NCBI GenBank assembly: GCA_022729275.1
Contig: JALDAH010000011.1
Location: 1-22,502 of the forward strand
DNA length: 22,502 bases
DNA from: Candidatus Nanoanaerosalina archaeon
GTDB lineage: Archaea > Nanohalarchaeota > Nanosalinia > Nanosalinales > Nanoanaerosalinaceae
Direction: 5' to 3'
In this document: piece after piece, positions 1 through 7,906 of the stretch
Position numbering within the stretch: position 1 is the stretch's first letter
How the letters are laid out: every line of letters begins with the position of its first letter
Program-made: the position numbers and the translations under genes
Notes under the pieces: generated by a model
Told to the model about the DNA's origin: nothing
The model's database searches: none
Seen by the model: the letters and a program-made list of their open reading frames with translations, nothing else

Positions 1-164
1 GCTCCTGAGACCTTTGGCAGGGTCTTTAGAACCTGCGATGAAGAGGATTTTAAGTGCTGACACATGAAATGTGGATGAAGAAGTGAACACCCTTTTAGCA
101 GGTTTTTGAGCCATGAATCCTTTTCCGGGCATGGTATTCTGTACCTAACCCTGGAAAACGAGAA

Positions 165-200
165 ATCGGCAGATCCCGGGTTCAAATCCCGGCCGGGGCT
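165..200 (+). tRNA. 3' exon of a tRNA gene; 5' exon not found in window
   Basis: Bases 176-192 form a perfect T arm (CCGGG, loop TTCAAAT, CCCGG), followed by a 7-base acceptor strand CCGGGGC (193-199) and T200 as discriminator, with no encoded CCA. Upstream, AGATC (171-175) fits a variable loop and TCGGC (166-170) an anticodon-stem 3' strand. The matching 5' strands (GCCCCGG and GCCGA) do not occur in 1-165, so the 5' exon probably lies before base 1 and 1-164 would be a long intron. A T discriminator suits archaeal Thr or Cys tRNAs, while AGATC resembles archaeal Trp; the identity is open. A split-gene 3' half is an alternative. Bases 121-158 immediately upstream fold into a 9-bp stem (TTTTCCGGG with CCTGGAAAA-type pairing, one G-U) capped by GGTA/TACC. 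Confidence 0.7.
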
Positions 201-319
201 TTATTATTCTTTGTTCGTGTTCTCTACTATAATAAAAAAAAGTTGGAGGACCTGAAAAACAATATTCTTTTCTCCCAAAAAAAGTGACTGTTATCTGACA
301 ACAAACTTTTCAAACCATC
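201..319. other. Intergenic, AT-rich, no gene seen
   Basis: Between the tRNA end and the stop of the small membrane protein gene there is only AT-rich sequence with T-runs just after the tRNA (TTATTATTCTTTG), as expected for tRNA termination, and A-runs near 234-241 and 278-283. I see no open frame with a start and no hairpin of note. Confidence 0.5.
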
Positions 320-706
320 TCAAACGGAAAACCTGGTCTTTTCGATATTTTTCGAATTTTCTACCACTGATTCAAGTATATTGTAGAGATTTACAAATCT
401 TTTCAGATACATTATTATCAGGATTGCAGGTGTAAGTATTACAGAAACAAGTGCAAGTGTCGGAGGATGTTTCATGGCCAGATACTGATAGTAGGAAAAA
501 GTTGTTATTATATTCACCGTCAAAAACAATACCGATACGATAGCCCTGTTCATCAAAACCTTTTTGATATAATCAACTGTCTCCTCACCAATTTTGTGAT
601 TTGAAACAATGTTCTGTCTTATTTTGTCAAGGTTGAACCAGTAGAAAACAAGAATAACAGTTTGTGCTACCAGTAAACCGGAGTAGAAGGGTAACAGTTC
701 AGCCAT
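320..706 (-). CDS. Small membrane protein, 128 aa, unknown function
   Basis: I do not recognise the family. The sequence shows about three hydrophobic segments: residues 5-24, 52-72 and 80-101, with a polar, charged stretch (about 26-50) between the first two and a charged C-terminal tail that could lie in the cytoplasm. The start is supported by a good Shine-Dalgarno-like AGGTGG about six bases upstream of the ATG. It is transcribed divergently from the hydrolase gene at 897, with about 190 bases of AT-rich shared upstream sequence. No catalytic motif or cysteine pair is visible. Confidence 0.75.
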   Translation of the reverse strand: MAELLPFYSGLLVAQTVILVFYWFNLDKIRQNIVSNHKIGEETVDYIKKVLMNRAIVSVLFLTVNIITTFSYYQYLAMKHPPTLALVSVILTPAILIIMYLKRFVNLYNILESVVENSKNIEKTRFSV

Positions 707-896
707 TTTACCACCTATTTAAAATATAAACAGTTTTCTATATAAAAAAATTTGCAGGATTATGATTTTTTGTTATTTAGTTGTATGACCATTTCCGCTT
801 TTTATACTGTACCTGAAATAAAAAAATAGAATTAAAAGTTTAGAAAATAAAATAAATATTGAAAAAAAGATTTTTGGATTGTGACAGGGTCATAAG

Positions 897-1589
897 ATGT
901 GTAAAATAGGAGTAACCACCAGTTTCAAAACTATTGACGTGCTTGAAGAACAAACTAACAAAAATTACCTGACAGCGATAACAAATGCTGGAGGAACACC
1001 GCTAGTAGTAACTCCCGAAACTTTTGAAAACGGATTTTCAAACATAAGATATCTTGATGGTATAATTCTAACCGGAGGATTTGACCTTAATCCCGGTCTT
1101 TTTGGTCAAAAACCTCACGAAGAATTATCGGATCTGGACAGGGAAAGAGATCAGATGGAACTGGAACTTGTAAAAAGGTTCATAGAAACTAAAAAACCTG
1201 TTCTTGGAATTTGTAGAGGTATGCAAATAATAAACATTTTATTTGGAGGATCGCTGGAGCAGCACATCGATTCGGATATACAACACAACCAGGAAGAGGA
1301 GAACAGTAAACCCACTCATCAAGTAAGTTTTGTAGAAGGAAGCGGACTTGAAGAAATTTTTGGTTCTAAGACTATAGCGGTCAACAGCCACCACCATCAG
1401 AGGATAGATGAACTCGGAGAAGGTTTGAAAGTTGAGGCACTTGCTCCCGACCAAACTATCGAAGCTGTTACACACAAAAAATTTGACAACCTTATCGGGG
1501 TTCAGTGGCATCCCGAGATGATGTACAGGGATCATCTGGAGCAGAAAAAACTTTTCGAATGGTTTCTAGAAATTTGCAGAAATAATTAG
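897..1589 (+). CDS. Class I glutamine amidotransferase-like hydrolase (peptidase C26, PuuD type)
   Basis: The protein (230 aa) is a single-domain member of the gamma-glutamyl-gamma-aminobutyrate hydrolase family, which cleaves gamma-glutamyl amide bonds. Seen directly: the TGGFDLNP oxyanion-loop motif (residues 59-66), the nucleophile elbow GICRG with Cys106, HHH around residues 165-167, and WHPE with His205 and Glu207 completing the Cys-His-Glu triad. The length is close to that usual for PuuD (about 250 aa). In bacteria PuuD acts in putrescine breakdown; no other putrescine gene is visible here, so the substrate is unknown. A stand-alone amidotransferase subunit is the alternative. No clear Shine-Dalgarno precedes the ATG, consistent with a short or absent leader. 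Confidence 0.85.
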   Translation: MCKIGVTTSFKTIDVLEEQTNKNYLTAITNAGGTPLVVTPETFENGFSNIRYLDGIILTGGFDLNPGLFGQKPHEELSDLDRERDQMELELVKRFIETKKPVLGICRGMQIINILFGGSLEQHIDSDIQHNQEEENSKPTHQVSFVEGSGLEEIFGSKTIAVNSHHHQRIDELGEGLKVEALAPDQTIEAVTHKKFDNLIGVQWHPEMMYRDHLEQKKLFEWFLEICRNN

Positions 1590-1622
1590 AGAATCTTATC
1601 TTAAAAATTATTGTTGAAGTAT

Positions 1623-2090
1623 TCATGTAAACTCTGTGCCCTCATCAATAACCTTATGGTAGATATATTTGAAACACTCATTGACTTTTTCAACATTATT
1701 TTCATCTTCAAGAGGTTCGTGAACACTGTAAACCTGTAAATAATCTTCTTTAAGGTTGAAATCGATGTCAAGGTTTGAAATATACTTCAAAGATAGTTCA
1801 GAATAATCTATTTCACCTATATGTTCACTGTTGATACCATAAAAAACATTTTCGCCATCTACAATGGCATGTGCTCTGCATATACCGTTGTTCCTGTACA
1901 TATCATCCATTATATTGACGGATAAACCTTTATCCCTATAACTTGCTTTCAAAGGTTTCATATCAGCCATACGGCCATTTTTTATTATCAATGATTTTAT
2001 GCCGTAAACGGTTTCAAATTCTTCATAAAGAAAATCTGAATTATCTCTGAATCTTTCTATTATCCTATCAACATCTACAATTCCCCACAC
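1623..2090 (-). CDS. Hypothetical protein, 155 aa
   Basis: Unrecognised soluble acidic protein without a signal peptide or membrane segment. The frame opens with GTG (codon 2088-2090); an ATG four bases upstream is in another frame and soon stops, and the first in-frame ATG is at residue 41, so the GTG is the most reasonable start though unproven. The C-terminal half alternates short hydrophobic and acidic stretches. It lies downstream of the YchF gene on the same strand but is separated by about 160 AT-rich bases containing TATA-like stretches, so it may have its own promoter. It is convergent with the hydrolase gene, ending about 33 bases from that gene's stop. Confidence 0.7.
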   Translation of the reverse strand: MWGIVDVDRIIERFRDNSDFLYEEFETVYGIKSLIIKNGRMADMKPLKASYRDKGLSVNIMDDMYRNNGICRAHAIVDGENVFYGINSEHIGEIDYSELSLKYISNLDIDFNLKEDYLQVYSVHEPLEDENNVEKVNECFKYIYHKVIDEGTEFT

Positions 2091-2253
2091 CCATTAATTA
2101 GTTTAGAAAACATAATTAAAAAAGTGACGAAACCATTATATTCTTCTTAACAATTTTTAAAAAGAAAAACTTTGTGTTTCCATATTTAAAAAGATCTGAT
2201 AATGTGTGACATCGCTATTCCTTTTAGGTATTTTCTAGAATTCTATCAAACTA

Positions 2254-3447
2254 TTACTTAGAACTGCAGACTATCTGAACTATATCACTGGATTTCAGTT
2301 CTGAATCAGCTCCTTTCCTTCTTTCAGTTCTCTTGTCTACCGCATAGAGAAAGTTTTCCCCAAAATCGGAGTGCACATGGAATGCGAACTCCCTTGCCTT
2401 TATCCCTTCAGGGACTAAGAAACAGTCTGGTAAAACATTTCCTTTTTCATCGGTGAGACCCTCTGAACCAACAGGAAAAATAGGTATTAACCTTAATTCA
2501 TCGAAAAGAGCTTTTTCAAGCACTTTTTGTACCCCTGTACCACCATATTTTTTAAGAAAACTCTCGATGTTTTCCAAACCTTCTTTCTGTTTCTTTGAAA
2601 TATCTCCTCTGATCTCAAAGCTATTGGAACCGGGCACGTATTCCACCAGATTTTTCTCATCAGCTTTTTTGAGAGCTCTCTCTGCATGTACTGATACAGG
2701 TATGATCTCCAGATGTTCGTATTTAGTTTCTTTGCTGATGTCTTCAAAGTTCTTCTTGGCCTCTTCAGTATCCATCTTGTTTGCAGCTATAACCATTGGT
2801 TTTGATTCTTTTCTCAGAAAGTTGGCAACCGATATCTTTTGTTTTTCTGTCCACTCAGCGGGTTTCTTTTCGAGATCTTTTTCAGAAAGACATCTCTTGA
2901 CCATCGATCTTTTAACTTTCAGAGCTGACATCTGTTCAGCCAATGTTTCGTCCAAAGGCTTCTTGTCGTGTCTCTGTTTCTCAAACTTTTCTATACCTTT
3001 TTCAAGAATCTCCAAATACCACATATCAAGTTCTTCCTCGAGGAACTCAATGTCATCTCTTGGATCGTGTTCCTCAGTTGGCTCTCCCTCTATATCTGTT
3101 TTCCCCGAAAAATCTACTATGTGGACTAGAACATCCGCTTCATTCAGGTCTGAAAGGAACTGATTGCCTAAACCCTTTCCTTTATGTGCCCCTGGTATCA
3201 ATCCCGCAACATCAAAGAGCTTGATCGGGACAAAACGCTTGTTTCTTCTGCAGAAACCTGTTCGAGGATCACAGGTTTTTCCGAACTCTTCCGCCGGACA
3301 CTTGACACTGACATATGCCTCGCCAATGTTTGGTTCGACTGTTGTAAAGGGATACTCTGCTTCAGGAACAGAGTTCATAGTTGAAACGTTGAAAAAACTG
3401 GATTTGCCGACGCTCGGTTTACCGACAAGACCTACAGTAGGATTCAT
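2254..3447 (-). CDS. ychF: YchF-type translation-associated GTPase/ATPase
   Basis: A 397-aa Obg-related P-loop NTPase. Visible motifs: P-loop GKPSVGKS (residues 9-16), switch I/G2 region near EYPFTT (31-36), G3 DVAGLIPG (79-86) followed by the KGKGLGNQFL stretch typical of YchF, and G4 NKMD (223-226). Residues 320-395 form a C-terminal TGS domain. The zone around 50-66 has Cys50, Cys59 and Cys66 in a CDPRTGFC context, which could bind metal. Archaeal members run about 390-400 aa, matching this length. YchF proteins associate with ribosomes and bind ATP and/or GTP; NKMD is the guanine-type G4 sequence, unlike the altered G4 of bacterial YchF. The gene is divergent from the hypothetical gene at 3560. 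Confidence 0.93.
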   Translation of the reverse strand: MNPTVGLVGKPSVGKSSFFNVSTMNSVPEAEYPFTTVEPNIGEAYVSVKCPAEEFGKTCDPRTGFCRRNKRFVPIKLFDVAGLIPGAHKGKGLGNQFLSDLNEADVLVHIVDFSGKTDIEGEPTEEHDPRDDIEFLEEELDMWYLEILEKGIEKFEKQRHDKKPLDETLAEQMSALKVKRSMVKRCLSEKDLEKKPAEWTEKQKISVANFLRKESKPMVIAANKMDTEEAKKNFEDISKETKYEHLEIIPVSVHAERALKKADEKNLVEYVPGSNSFEIRGDISKKQKEGLENIESFLKKYGGTGVQKVLEKALFDELRLIPIFPVGSEGLTDEKGNVLPDCFLVPEGIKAREFAFHVHSDFGENFLYAVDKRTERRKGADSELKSSDIVQIVCSSK

Positions 3448-3559
3448 AAATTTAAAGTTAATTACCAGTTTTAAAACGTTGATCTAAAAATTGTAGATAA
3501 TAAGTTATCACCCGGCCATAAAATAACTTAAAAAGCTATGTATTCCATTGATAAGCAAC

Positions 3560-4336
3560 ATGGTGTTTATAGAGGAAACATCCGGTAGTTTTGGAGAGAA
3601 GATAAAAAACCAGCCGGAGTACCTACATATAGACAATTGGGCGAATCACTACTGTAAAAAACTGGCAGATAAACTAGGATATAAAGGGAAGATAAGATCA
3701 GGTATAGATAGATCTCCTGCAAAGTCTATCAACAAGCCCACAACTACCTCAAAAAGTGAAGGTTATTCCATAGAATCGAGCTATGTCAAGGTTAACACTT
3801 CAATGATAAAAAATGGACATGATTTCTTAGAAGCAACGATAAGAGGTATAACTAGAGGAATACAGTTACAGGAGCTTGAAGGAGTCAAATTTGGTAAGAG
3901 AGAAACCCTTAAATACCTCTATAGTTTTCTTGATGGACAGGTCTCAAAATTTTTTGGAGATGAAAGGACAACGGAAAAAATATATGAAACTGTCAAGGAC
4001 AGTGGTTTTACGGAAGAAGGTGTAAACAGAGCTTTTGAAAATTATCTTGTAGGTAACATTAAAATTGAATTCGAAGACAACAAAAATAAACAGAAAATAA
4101 CATATCCAATGGCCTTCGAAAGAAATGATGATTACGATGTTTCTGAAATCCACATGAATAAAAAACTTCAGGAAGAAATGGATAAGTTCCTATTTAACAA
4201 CTACCAAATAAGGATAGGTTCAAGTGCATTGGAAGAAGTAAATCCATACAATATAGAGAAATTAAAGACCGCCAAAGCGCTTGAAACCACGGATGAAAAA
4301 ATGGAAGAGATAAGAGAAAAGCTGAATGACCTTTGA
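3560..4336 (+). CDS. Hypothetical protein, about 258 aa
   Basis: Unrecognised, soluble, highly charged, rich in Lys and Glu. I chose the ATG at 3560; an in-frame TTG at 3548 would add four residues. A TATA-like CTTAAAAAG at about 3528-3536 lies 25-30 bases before the ATG, the distance expected for a leaderless archaeal mRNA, which supports 3560. The middle (about residues 85-160) looks helical, and the C-terminal third ends in a probable amphipathic helix. No membrane segment, signal peptide or Cys cluster is present. It is divergent from ychF. Confidence 0.72.
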   Translation: MVFIEETSGSFGEKIKNQPEYLHIDNWANHYCKKLADKLGYKGKIRSGIDRSPAKSINKPTTTSKSEGYSIESSYVKVNTSMIKNGHDFLEATIRGITRGIQLQELEGVKFGKRETLKYLYSFLDGQVSKFFGDERTTEKIYETVKDSGFTEEGVNRAFENYLVGNIKIEFEDNKNKQKITYPMAFERNDDYDVSEIHMNKKLQEEMDKFLFNNYQIRIGSSALEEVNPYNIEKLKTAKALETTDEKMEEIREKLNDL

Positions 4337-4364
4337 AAATTTTAATTCTCAAAAATAATTTTTA

Positions 4365-5306
4365 TCAATGACAAGTACACTGATCCTGTTGAGCTCCGCC
4401 TAAAGAACCTCCGCTATATCCTTCACATTGACAATAATCATCACAGTCATCAGCATCTGTCATAAAATCAGGGTATTTATCGGAACACGTCTCCTCCTCT
4501 TCCTCTACACATTCATTGTCCTCGCACACCTCACCCGACCAGCAGTCACCATCAGTACAGCATTCCACACCTCCTGTACAAGAATTATCAGTAGTATAGG
4601 AATAACCATCAAACTCACACGTATTAGTACTTCCAGACTCATCACAGGTATAAGTCCTTCTTCTAGCCTCGCATTCACCAACACAGCTCCAAGATCCTGA
4701 ACTACAACCTCCAAAATCACATGTTCTTTGATATGTATCTGTAACCCTCCACTCTCCTTTTCCGTGTTCCCCTTCAGGGCATTCCTTGGGATCACAGCTT
4801 ATTTGTTCGTCCTCACAGTCGTACCAAGTCTTTACGTCACATGTGACACCTGAAGTACCGCATTCATCATTGTAGTCATTACAGCAGTTTACCTCCCATT
4901 CGATATTAGTTTCTTCCCACTCCAGTTCATCTATCCATGGAGAACAACTGACAGATTGCTCCTCCGTATCCCTATAATTTATCCATCCATCTCGGTCTTC
5001 TTCATTTGGACCTCCTGGACAATCAAAATGGATGTGGTTTGGAGCTCCAACGATGAAAAGTCTTATTTCCTCTCCGCTGCCAGGAGGAAACATCAGATTG
5101 TCAGTTCTGTAGGTTTTAAACCTGACATCTCCGTGCTCAGGTACAGACTCCTCCCTCCACTCGGTCATTGTAGAAGAATGAAGATTCCATGTGTCTCCTA
5201 TCTGTGTACGTGACAGGACTGTTGCACACATCAAAAAAAAGATTACTAATAAGAGTAAAAACTCCTTTCCGATTTTGTTTGGAAACTTCATATTCTCACC
5301 ATTCAT
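4365..5306 (-). CDS. Secreted or membrane-anchored cysteine-rich protein, 313 aa
   Basis: After a short basic start comes one hydrophobic segment (about residues 14-32), a signal peptide or N-terminal anchor. The rest is acidic and contains 27 cysteines, concentrated after residue 95, with CxxxxC and CC arrangements such as CCTDGDC followed by GEVCEDNEC, a disulfide-knot style motif common in archaeal surface proteins. The first ATG overlaps the TGA stop of the upstream fibre gene as ATGA, implying translational coupling. A second ATG at residue 6 (base 5291) has GGTGAG just upstream and would give a cleaner signal peptide, so either start is possible. I infer an extracellular, disulfide-stabilised partner of the fibre protein; no enzyme motif is visible. 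The protein ends in CTCH. Confidence 0.82.
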   Translation of the reverse strand: MNGENMKFPNKIGKEFLLLLVIFFLMCATVLSRTQIGDTWNLHSSTMTEWREESVPEHGDVRFKTYRTDNLMFPPGSGEEIRLFIVGAPNHIHFDCPGGPNEEDRDGWINYRDTEEQSVSCSPWIDELEWEETNIEWEVNCCNDYNDECGTSGVTCDVKTWYDCEDEQISCDPKECPEGEHGKGEWRVTDTYQRTCDFGGCSSGSWSCVGECEARRRTYTCDESGSTNTCEFDGYSYTTDNSCTGGVECCTDGDCWSGEVCEDNECVEEEEETCSDKYPDFMTDADDCDDYCQCEGYSGGSLGGAQQDQCTCH

Positions 5307-6865
5307 TCTTCATCTAGTTCGTTCTCCAGTCTTCTGAAATCGCTTTCAAGTTCTCTGAAATCTTCTTCAAGCTCTTCTACGATTTCCCTTTGATATTTCA
5401 ACTCCTCCAAAAGAATAGGTATAATACCAACATAATCTAAACTCAATAAACCATCTTTATCCTCATAAACAAGTTCAGGATACACTTGTTCCACTTGTTG
5501 GGCTGAAAAACCTATCCTTTCTTCTCCATCCATATCATATCTAATCCCTTCAATTTCTCTGATATCTCTGTTGTTTATGTCTATCTTTTCAACATCTTCT
5601 TTCTTCCTTATATCAGACGAATAGTAAAATGCGCCGGCATTTACGATATCATGACCGCCCATATCAATATTTGCATTCATCAAAAGTTCACCTGCAAGGG
5701 TTAAACTACCTGAAATGTCGGCATCACCATCTACATACATATTGTTCATAACTGACAGGTCATTGTTTACATAGGCATCTCCGCCAATACCTAGATCGTC
5801 TCCTATATCAAATCCTCCATCAATATATCCATTACCCATCACACTCAGATCGCTGTTAACATCCAGTCTACCATCAATATCAGTATCTCCACCAACATCA
5901 AGACCACCATCAAAGTTACCACTACCACCAACATCCAAACTACCGTCAAAATTACCACTACCACCAACATCCAAACTACCGTCTATAATAAGATCATCGT
6001 CAATATGGAAACTACCGCCTATTCTACCATCTCCACCAACATCCAAATCATTAGAGGAATCTATACTACCACCAACATCAAGACTACCATCAAAGTTACC
6101 ACTACCACCAACATCAAGACTACCATCAATACCAGCATCACCGCCAACACCAAGATTGTTGGAAACAATCAAATCGTCACCGAAAATAACTGTATCACTA
6201 ACATCAAGACCGCCACCAATATCGGCATCACCACCAACATCCAGACTTTCTCCAACAGCAAGACTTTTAGAAACAATCAAACTATCTCCAAAACTACCAT
6301 TACCACCAACACCAAGACTTCCTCCAATACCAGCATCACCGCCAACACCAAGATTGTTGGAAACATTCAAACTATCGTCAACTTCTAGACTGTTGTTTAC
6401 AAAAAGATCATCATAAACATGGAAACTACCACCTACGCTGCCATTTTTATTTACATATAAATTATTATCAGTTTCCAGAATACCGCCAAAACTACCACTA
6501 TTATCAACATCAAGACTTCCTCCAATACCTGTATCACCACCAACTTCTAGAGTTTCGTTTATGTCAACACCTCCTAAAACATCCAGACCGGAGTTTATAG
6601 TCACTAAATTTTCATTATTGGGCTCTACAAAATCTATCATAGCGGTATCTATCCTGTTCACATCAAAATTGTTCATATCTAAATTGTGATTTGCCGCTCC
6701 TGCAGCGAAATTAACTTCAAAAAGTGGGTGTCCCTGGTCAGGACCATCATCAAAGCTTTTCTGAGATATCACACCCACTATAGAAAAAACAACAAGAAGT
6801 AAAAAAACCATTCCTATAAGTTTGTATTTAGAAAAGGATGAAAGGATTGAACTTTTTTCTGTCAT
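5303..6865 (-). CDS. Repetitive surface fibre with C-terminal peptidase S74 intramolecular chaperone domain
   Basis: 520 aa. Residues 13-34 form one membrane or signal segment. From about 90 to 385 the sequence is a run of Gly/Asp/Ser-rich hexads of the type LDVGGS and GNFDGS, a beta-solenoid or beta-prism pattern. Residues 414-495 match the S74 domain first known from phage endosialidase tailspikes: SDIRKK (Ser417, Lys422, the Ser+5 Lys dyad spacing of the family), then GFSAQQVEQVYPELV and the LSLDYVGIIPILLEEL core. Residues 485-520 are a Glu/Arg/Leu coiled coil. In known members this domain drives trimerisation and then cuts itself off just before the serine. I infer a trimeric, membrane-rooted outer fibre or adhesin. 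It sits 37 bases after the RNA ligase gene and overlaps the Cys-rich gene by four bases. Confidence 0.85.
   Translation of the reverse strand: MTEKSSILSSFSKYKLIGMVFLLLVVFSIVGVISQKSFDDGPDQGHPLFEVNFAAGAANHNLDMNNFDVNRIDTAMIDFVEPNNENLVTINSGLDVLGGVDINETLEVGGDTGIGGSLDVDNSGSFGGILETDNNLYVNKNGSVGGSFHVYDDLFVNNSLEVDDSLNVSNNLGVGGDAGIGGSLGVGGNGSFGDSLIVSKSLAVGESLDVGGDADIGGGLDVSDTVIFGDDLIVSNNLGVGGDAGIDGSLDVGGSGNFDGSLDVGGSIDSSNDLDVGGDGRIGGSFHIDDDLIIDGSLDVGGSGNFDGSLDVGGSGNFDGGLDVGGDTDIDGRLDVNSDLSVMGNGYIDGGFDIGDDLGIGGDAYVNNDLSVMNNMYVDGDADISGSLTLAGELLMNANIDMGGHDIVNAGAFYYSSDIRKKEDVEKIDINNRDIREIEGIRYDMDGEERIGFSAQQVEQVYPELVYEDKDGLLSLDYVGIIPILLEELKYQREIVEELEEDFRELESDFRRLENELDEE
5911..5982. repeat. Tandem 36-bp coding repeat in the fibre gene
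   Basis: Bases 5911-5946 and 5947-5982 are two head-to-tail 36-bp units differing at one base; a related unit is at 6091-6126. Each encodes a 12-residue double hexad of the DVGGSGNFDGSL type. Near-identity at the DNA level suggests recent duplication within the gene. Confidence 0.85.
6127..6365. repeat. Dispersed 41-bp perfect direct repeat in the fibre gene
   Basis: The 41 bases at 6127-6167 recur without change at 6325-6365, offset by 198 bases (66 codons, in frame). It covers the part encoding the NNLGVGGDAGI stretch. This is an in-frame copy within the repeat region, a likely substrate for length change by recombination or slippage. Confidence 0.85.
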
Positions 6866-6902
6866 ATTAATATTTTAAGCTGACTACTATAAAAAATTTG
6901 AT

Positions 6903-7826
6903 TTAAAGCCTTGATTCCCTCTCCTTTACGAAAACGTTAAGGGCTTGTCTGAATCTCTTGTTATAAAGTTCAAAATCTCCGTCTCCTGATTCGAAGTAAT
7001 CCTCAATTATTCCTCGGTTTGCAATCTCTTCAACTAAATTATTAACAATATCTCCGGAAGGTTTGTCTGATTTTTTAATAAAACTCTTGACATCATCGTA
7101 ATTATTTTCAACAAAGTCCTTAGCGAGTTCTTCAATAAGTATAGAATCGTGATAATTTATTTTATCCCTCATTTCACGGAACTCAGGGTCTACGTACTTA
7201 GCAAAATTATTTACTTGGTCCTTGAAATTTTCTCCGATTTCATAATTCTTCATAAGTATACCTTCTTTCTTTTCAACACCGTAACCACTGCCCTCCATGA
7301 GTTCATTTACTTTCTCAAAATCAAGTTTACCATCATAGATTTTGTCCATGGTCCTTATATCTAATCCGTAATGGTCAACGATTTCTCTGGCTTTATCGTA
7401 ATCAATAAACCTTTCTTCTTCAATGTTTAAAATGTCTATAAGGTAAAAGTTATCTTTATACTTTGAAGGATATGTCTTTGTATGTGTAGAAAGCCATTCA
7501 CCAAAAAAAATGTATTTTGGATCCAATACTGATGAAAAAAAGGATTTTTCATTGTAACCTCTCTTAGAAACTGACATGTAGAGAGATTTTCTCAACTCTT
7601 CATTTATCCATTCAAGGAAATCTCCTTTCCAGGTGAATTCGTTCTGACTTCTCTGTCTTCCAATCTTTTTTGATCTGCTTCCAGGCTGTATCTCTCCATT
7701 GTTGAGCATCCTAAACTGACAATTGGCACCGTCTAACTTCTCATAAACTTTCAACTTTTTGTCAAGAACCTCCGAGTTATCAGAAAGATAGTCAATCGAA
7801 GGATACTTGATGAACTTTTCGTTCAT
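6903..7826 (-). CDS. RNA ligase family protein (T4 Rnl2-like nucleotidyltransferase)
   Basis: 307 aa. It belongs to the covalent nucleotidyltransferase superfamily, in which a lysine is adenylated by ATP and AMP is passed to a 5'-phosphate end. Visible motifs: motif I EKLDGAN with Lys30 as predicted nucleophile, motif Ia GSRSKK (about 49-54), motif III FFGEWL (about 108-113), motif IV EGILMKN (about 188-194), and a later Lys in the NFAKYVDPEF stretch (about 208-217) that may supply motif V. The C-terminal 90 residues are helical and probably family-specific. The start has GAGGG six bases upstream. Upstream on the same strand is a PIN-domain gene (62-base gap), which suggests linked RNA cutting and rejoining, but this is inference. 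DNA ligase is unlikely given the short length and missing OB-fold motifs. Confidence 0.85.
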   Translation of the reverse strand: MNEKFIKYPSIDYLSDNSEVLDKKLKVYEKLDGANCQFRMLNNGEIQPGSRSKKIGRQRSQNEFTWKGDFLEWINEELRKSLYMSVSKRGYNEKSFFSSVLDPKYIFFGEWLSTHTKTYPSKYKDNFYLIDILNIEEERFIDYDKAREIVDHYGLDIRTMDKIYDGKLDFEKVNELMEGSGYGVEKKEGILMKNYEIGENFKDQVNNFAKYVDPEFREMRDKINYHDSILIEELAKDFVENNYDDVKSFIKKSDKPSGDIVNNLVEEIANRGIIEDYFESGDGDFELYNKRFRQALNVFVKERESRL

Positions 7827-7839
7827 TTAATCCCTCTAT

Positions 7840-7906
7840 AATAATAAATGGTACCTCTTGTTTTATATATGAAAAGAGGAACAAAAAGTCACCATTTTTT
7901 ATTATT
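7840..7906 (-). promoter_or_regulatory. Long imperfect hairpin between PIN and RNA-ligase genes
   Basis: Bases 7840-7852 pair with 7891-7906 in a 13-bp helix interrupted by a 3-base bulge (AATAATAAATGGT against ACCATTTTTTATTATT). Inside, CCTCTT (7854-7859) pairs with AAGAGG (7874-7879). The outer arm includes the last PIN codons and stop; the other arm ends just before the RNA-ligase Shine-Dalgarno GAGGG. It could control ligase translation, mRNA processing or stability. It lacks a T-tract after it on the minus strand, so a terminator is less likely. Confidence 0.55.

Noticed and set aside
1..200. Bases 1-7 (GCTCCTG) as the 5' acceptor strand of the tRNA ending at 200
   Set aside because: Six of seven bases pair with 193-199, but base 8 is A rather than the conserved T and no anticodon stem partner for TCGGC follows at the right distance.
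2453..3487. Several plus-strand open frames opposite ychF
   Set aside because: They are antisense to a fully conserved GTPase gene; their translations are Ser/Phe-rich and show no motif.
5880..6370. CRISPR array
   Set aside because: The regular repeats are in-frame coding units without unique spacers, inside a long open frame.
6005..6416. Thr/Ser/Pro-rich plus-strand frames opposite the fibre gene
   Set aside because: Low-complexity shadows of the hexad repeats on the other strand.
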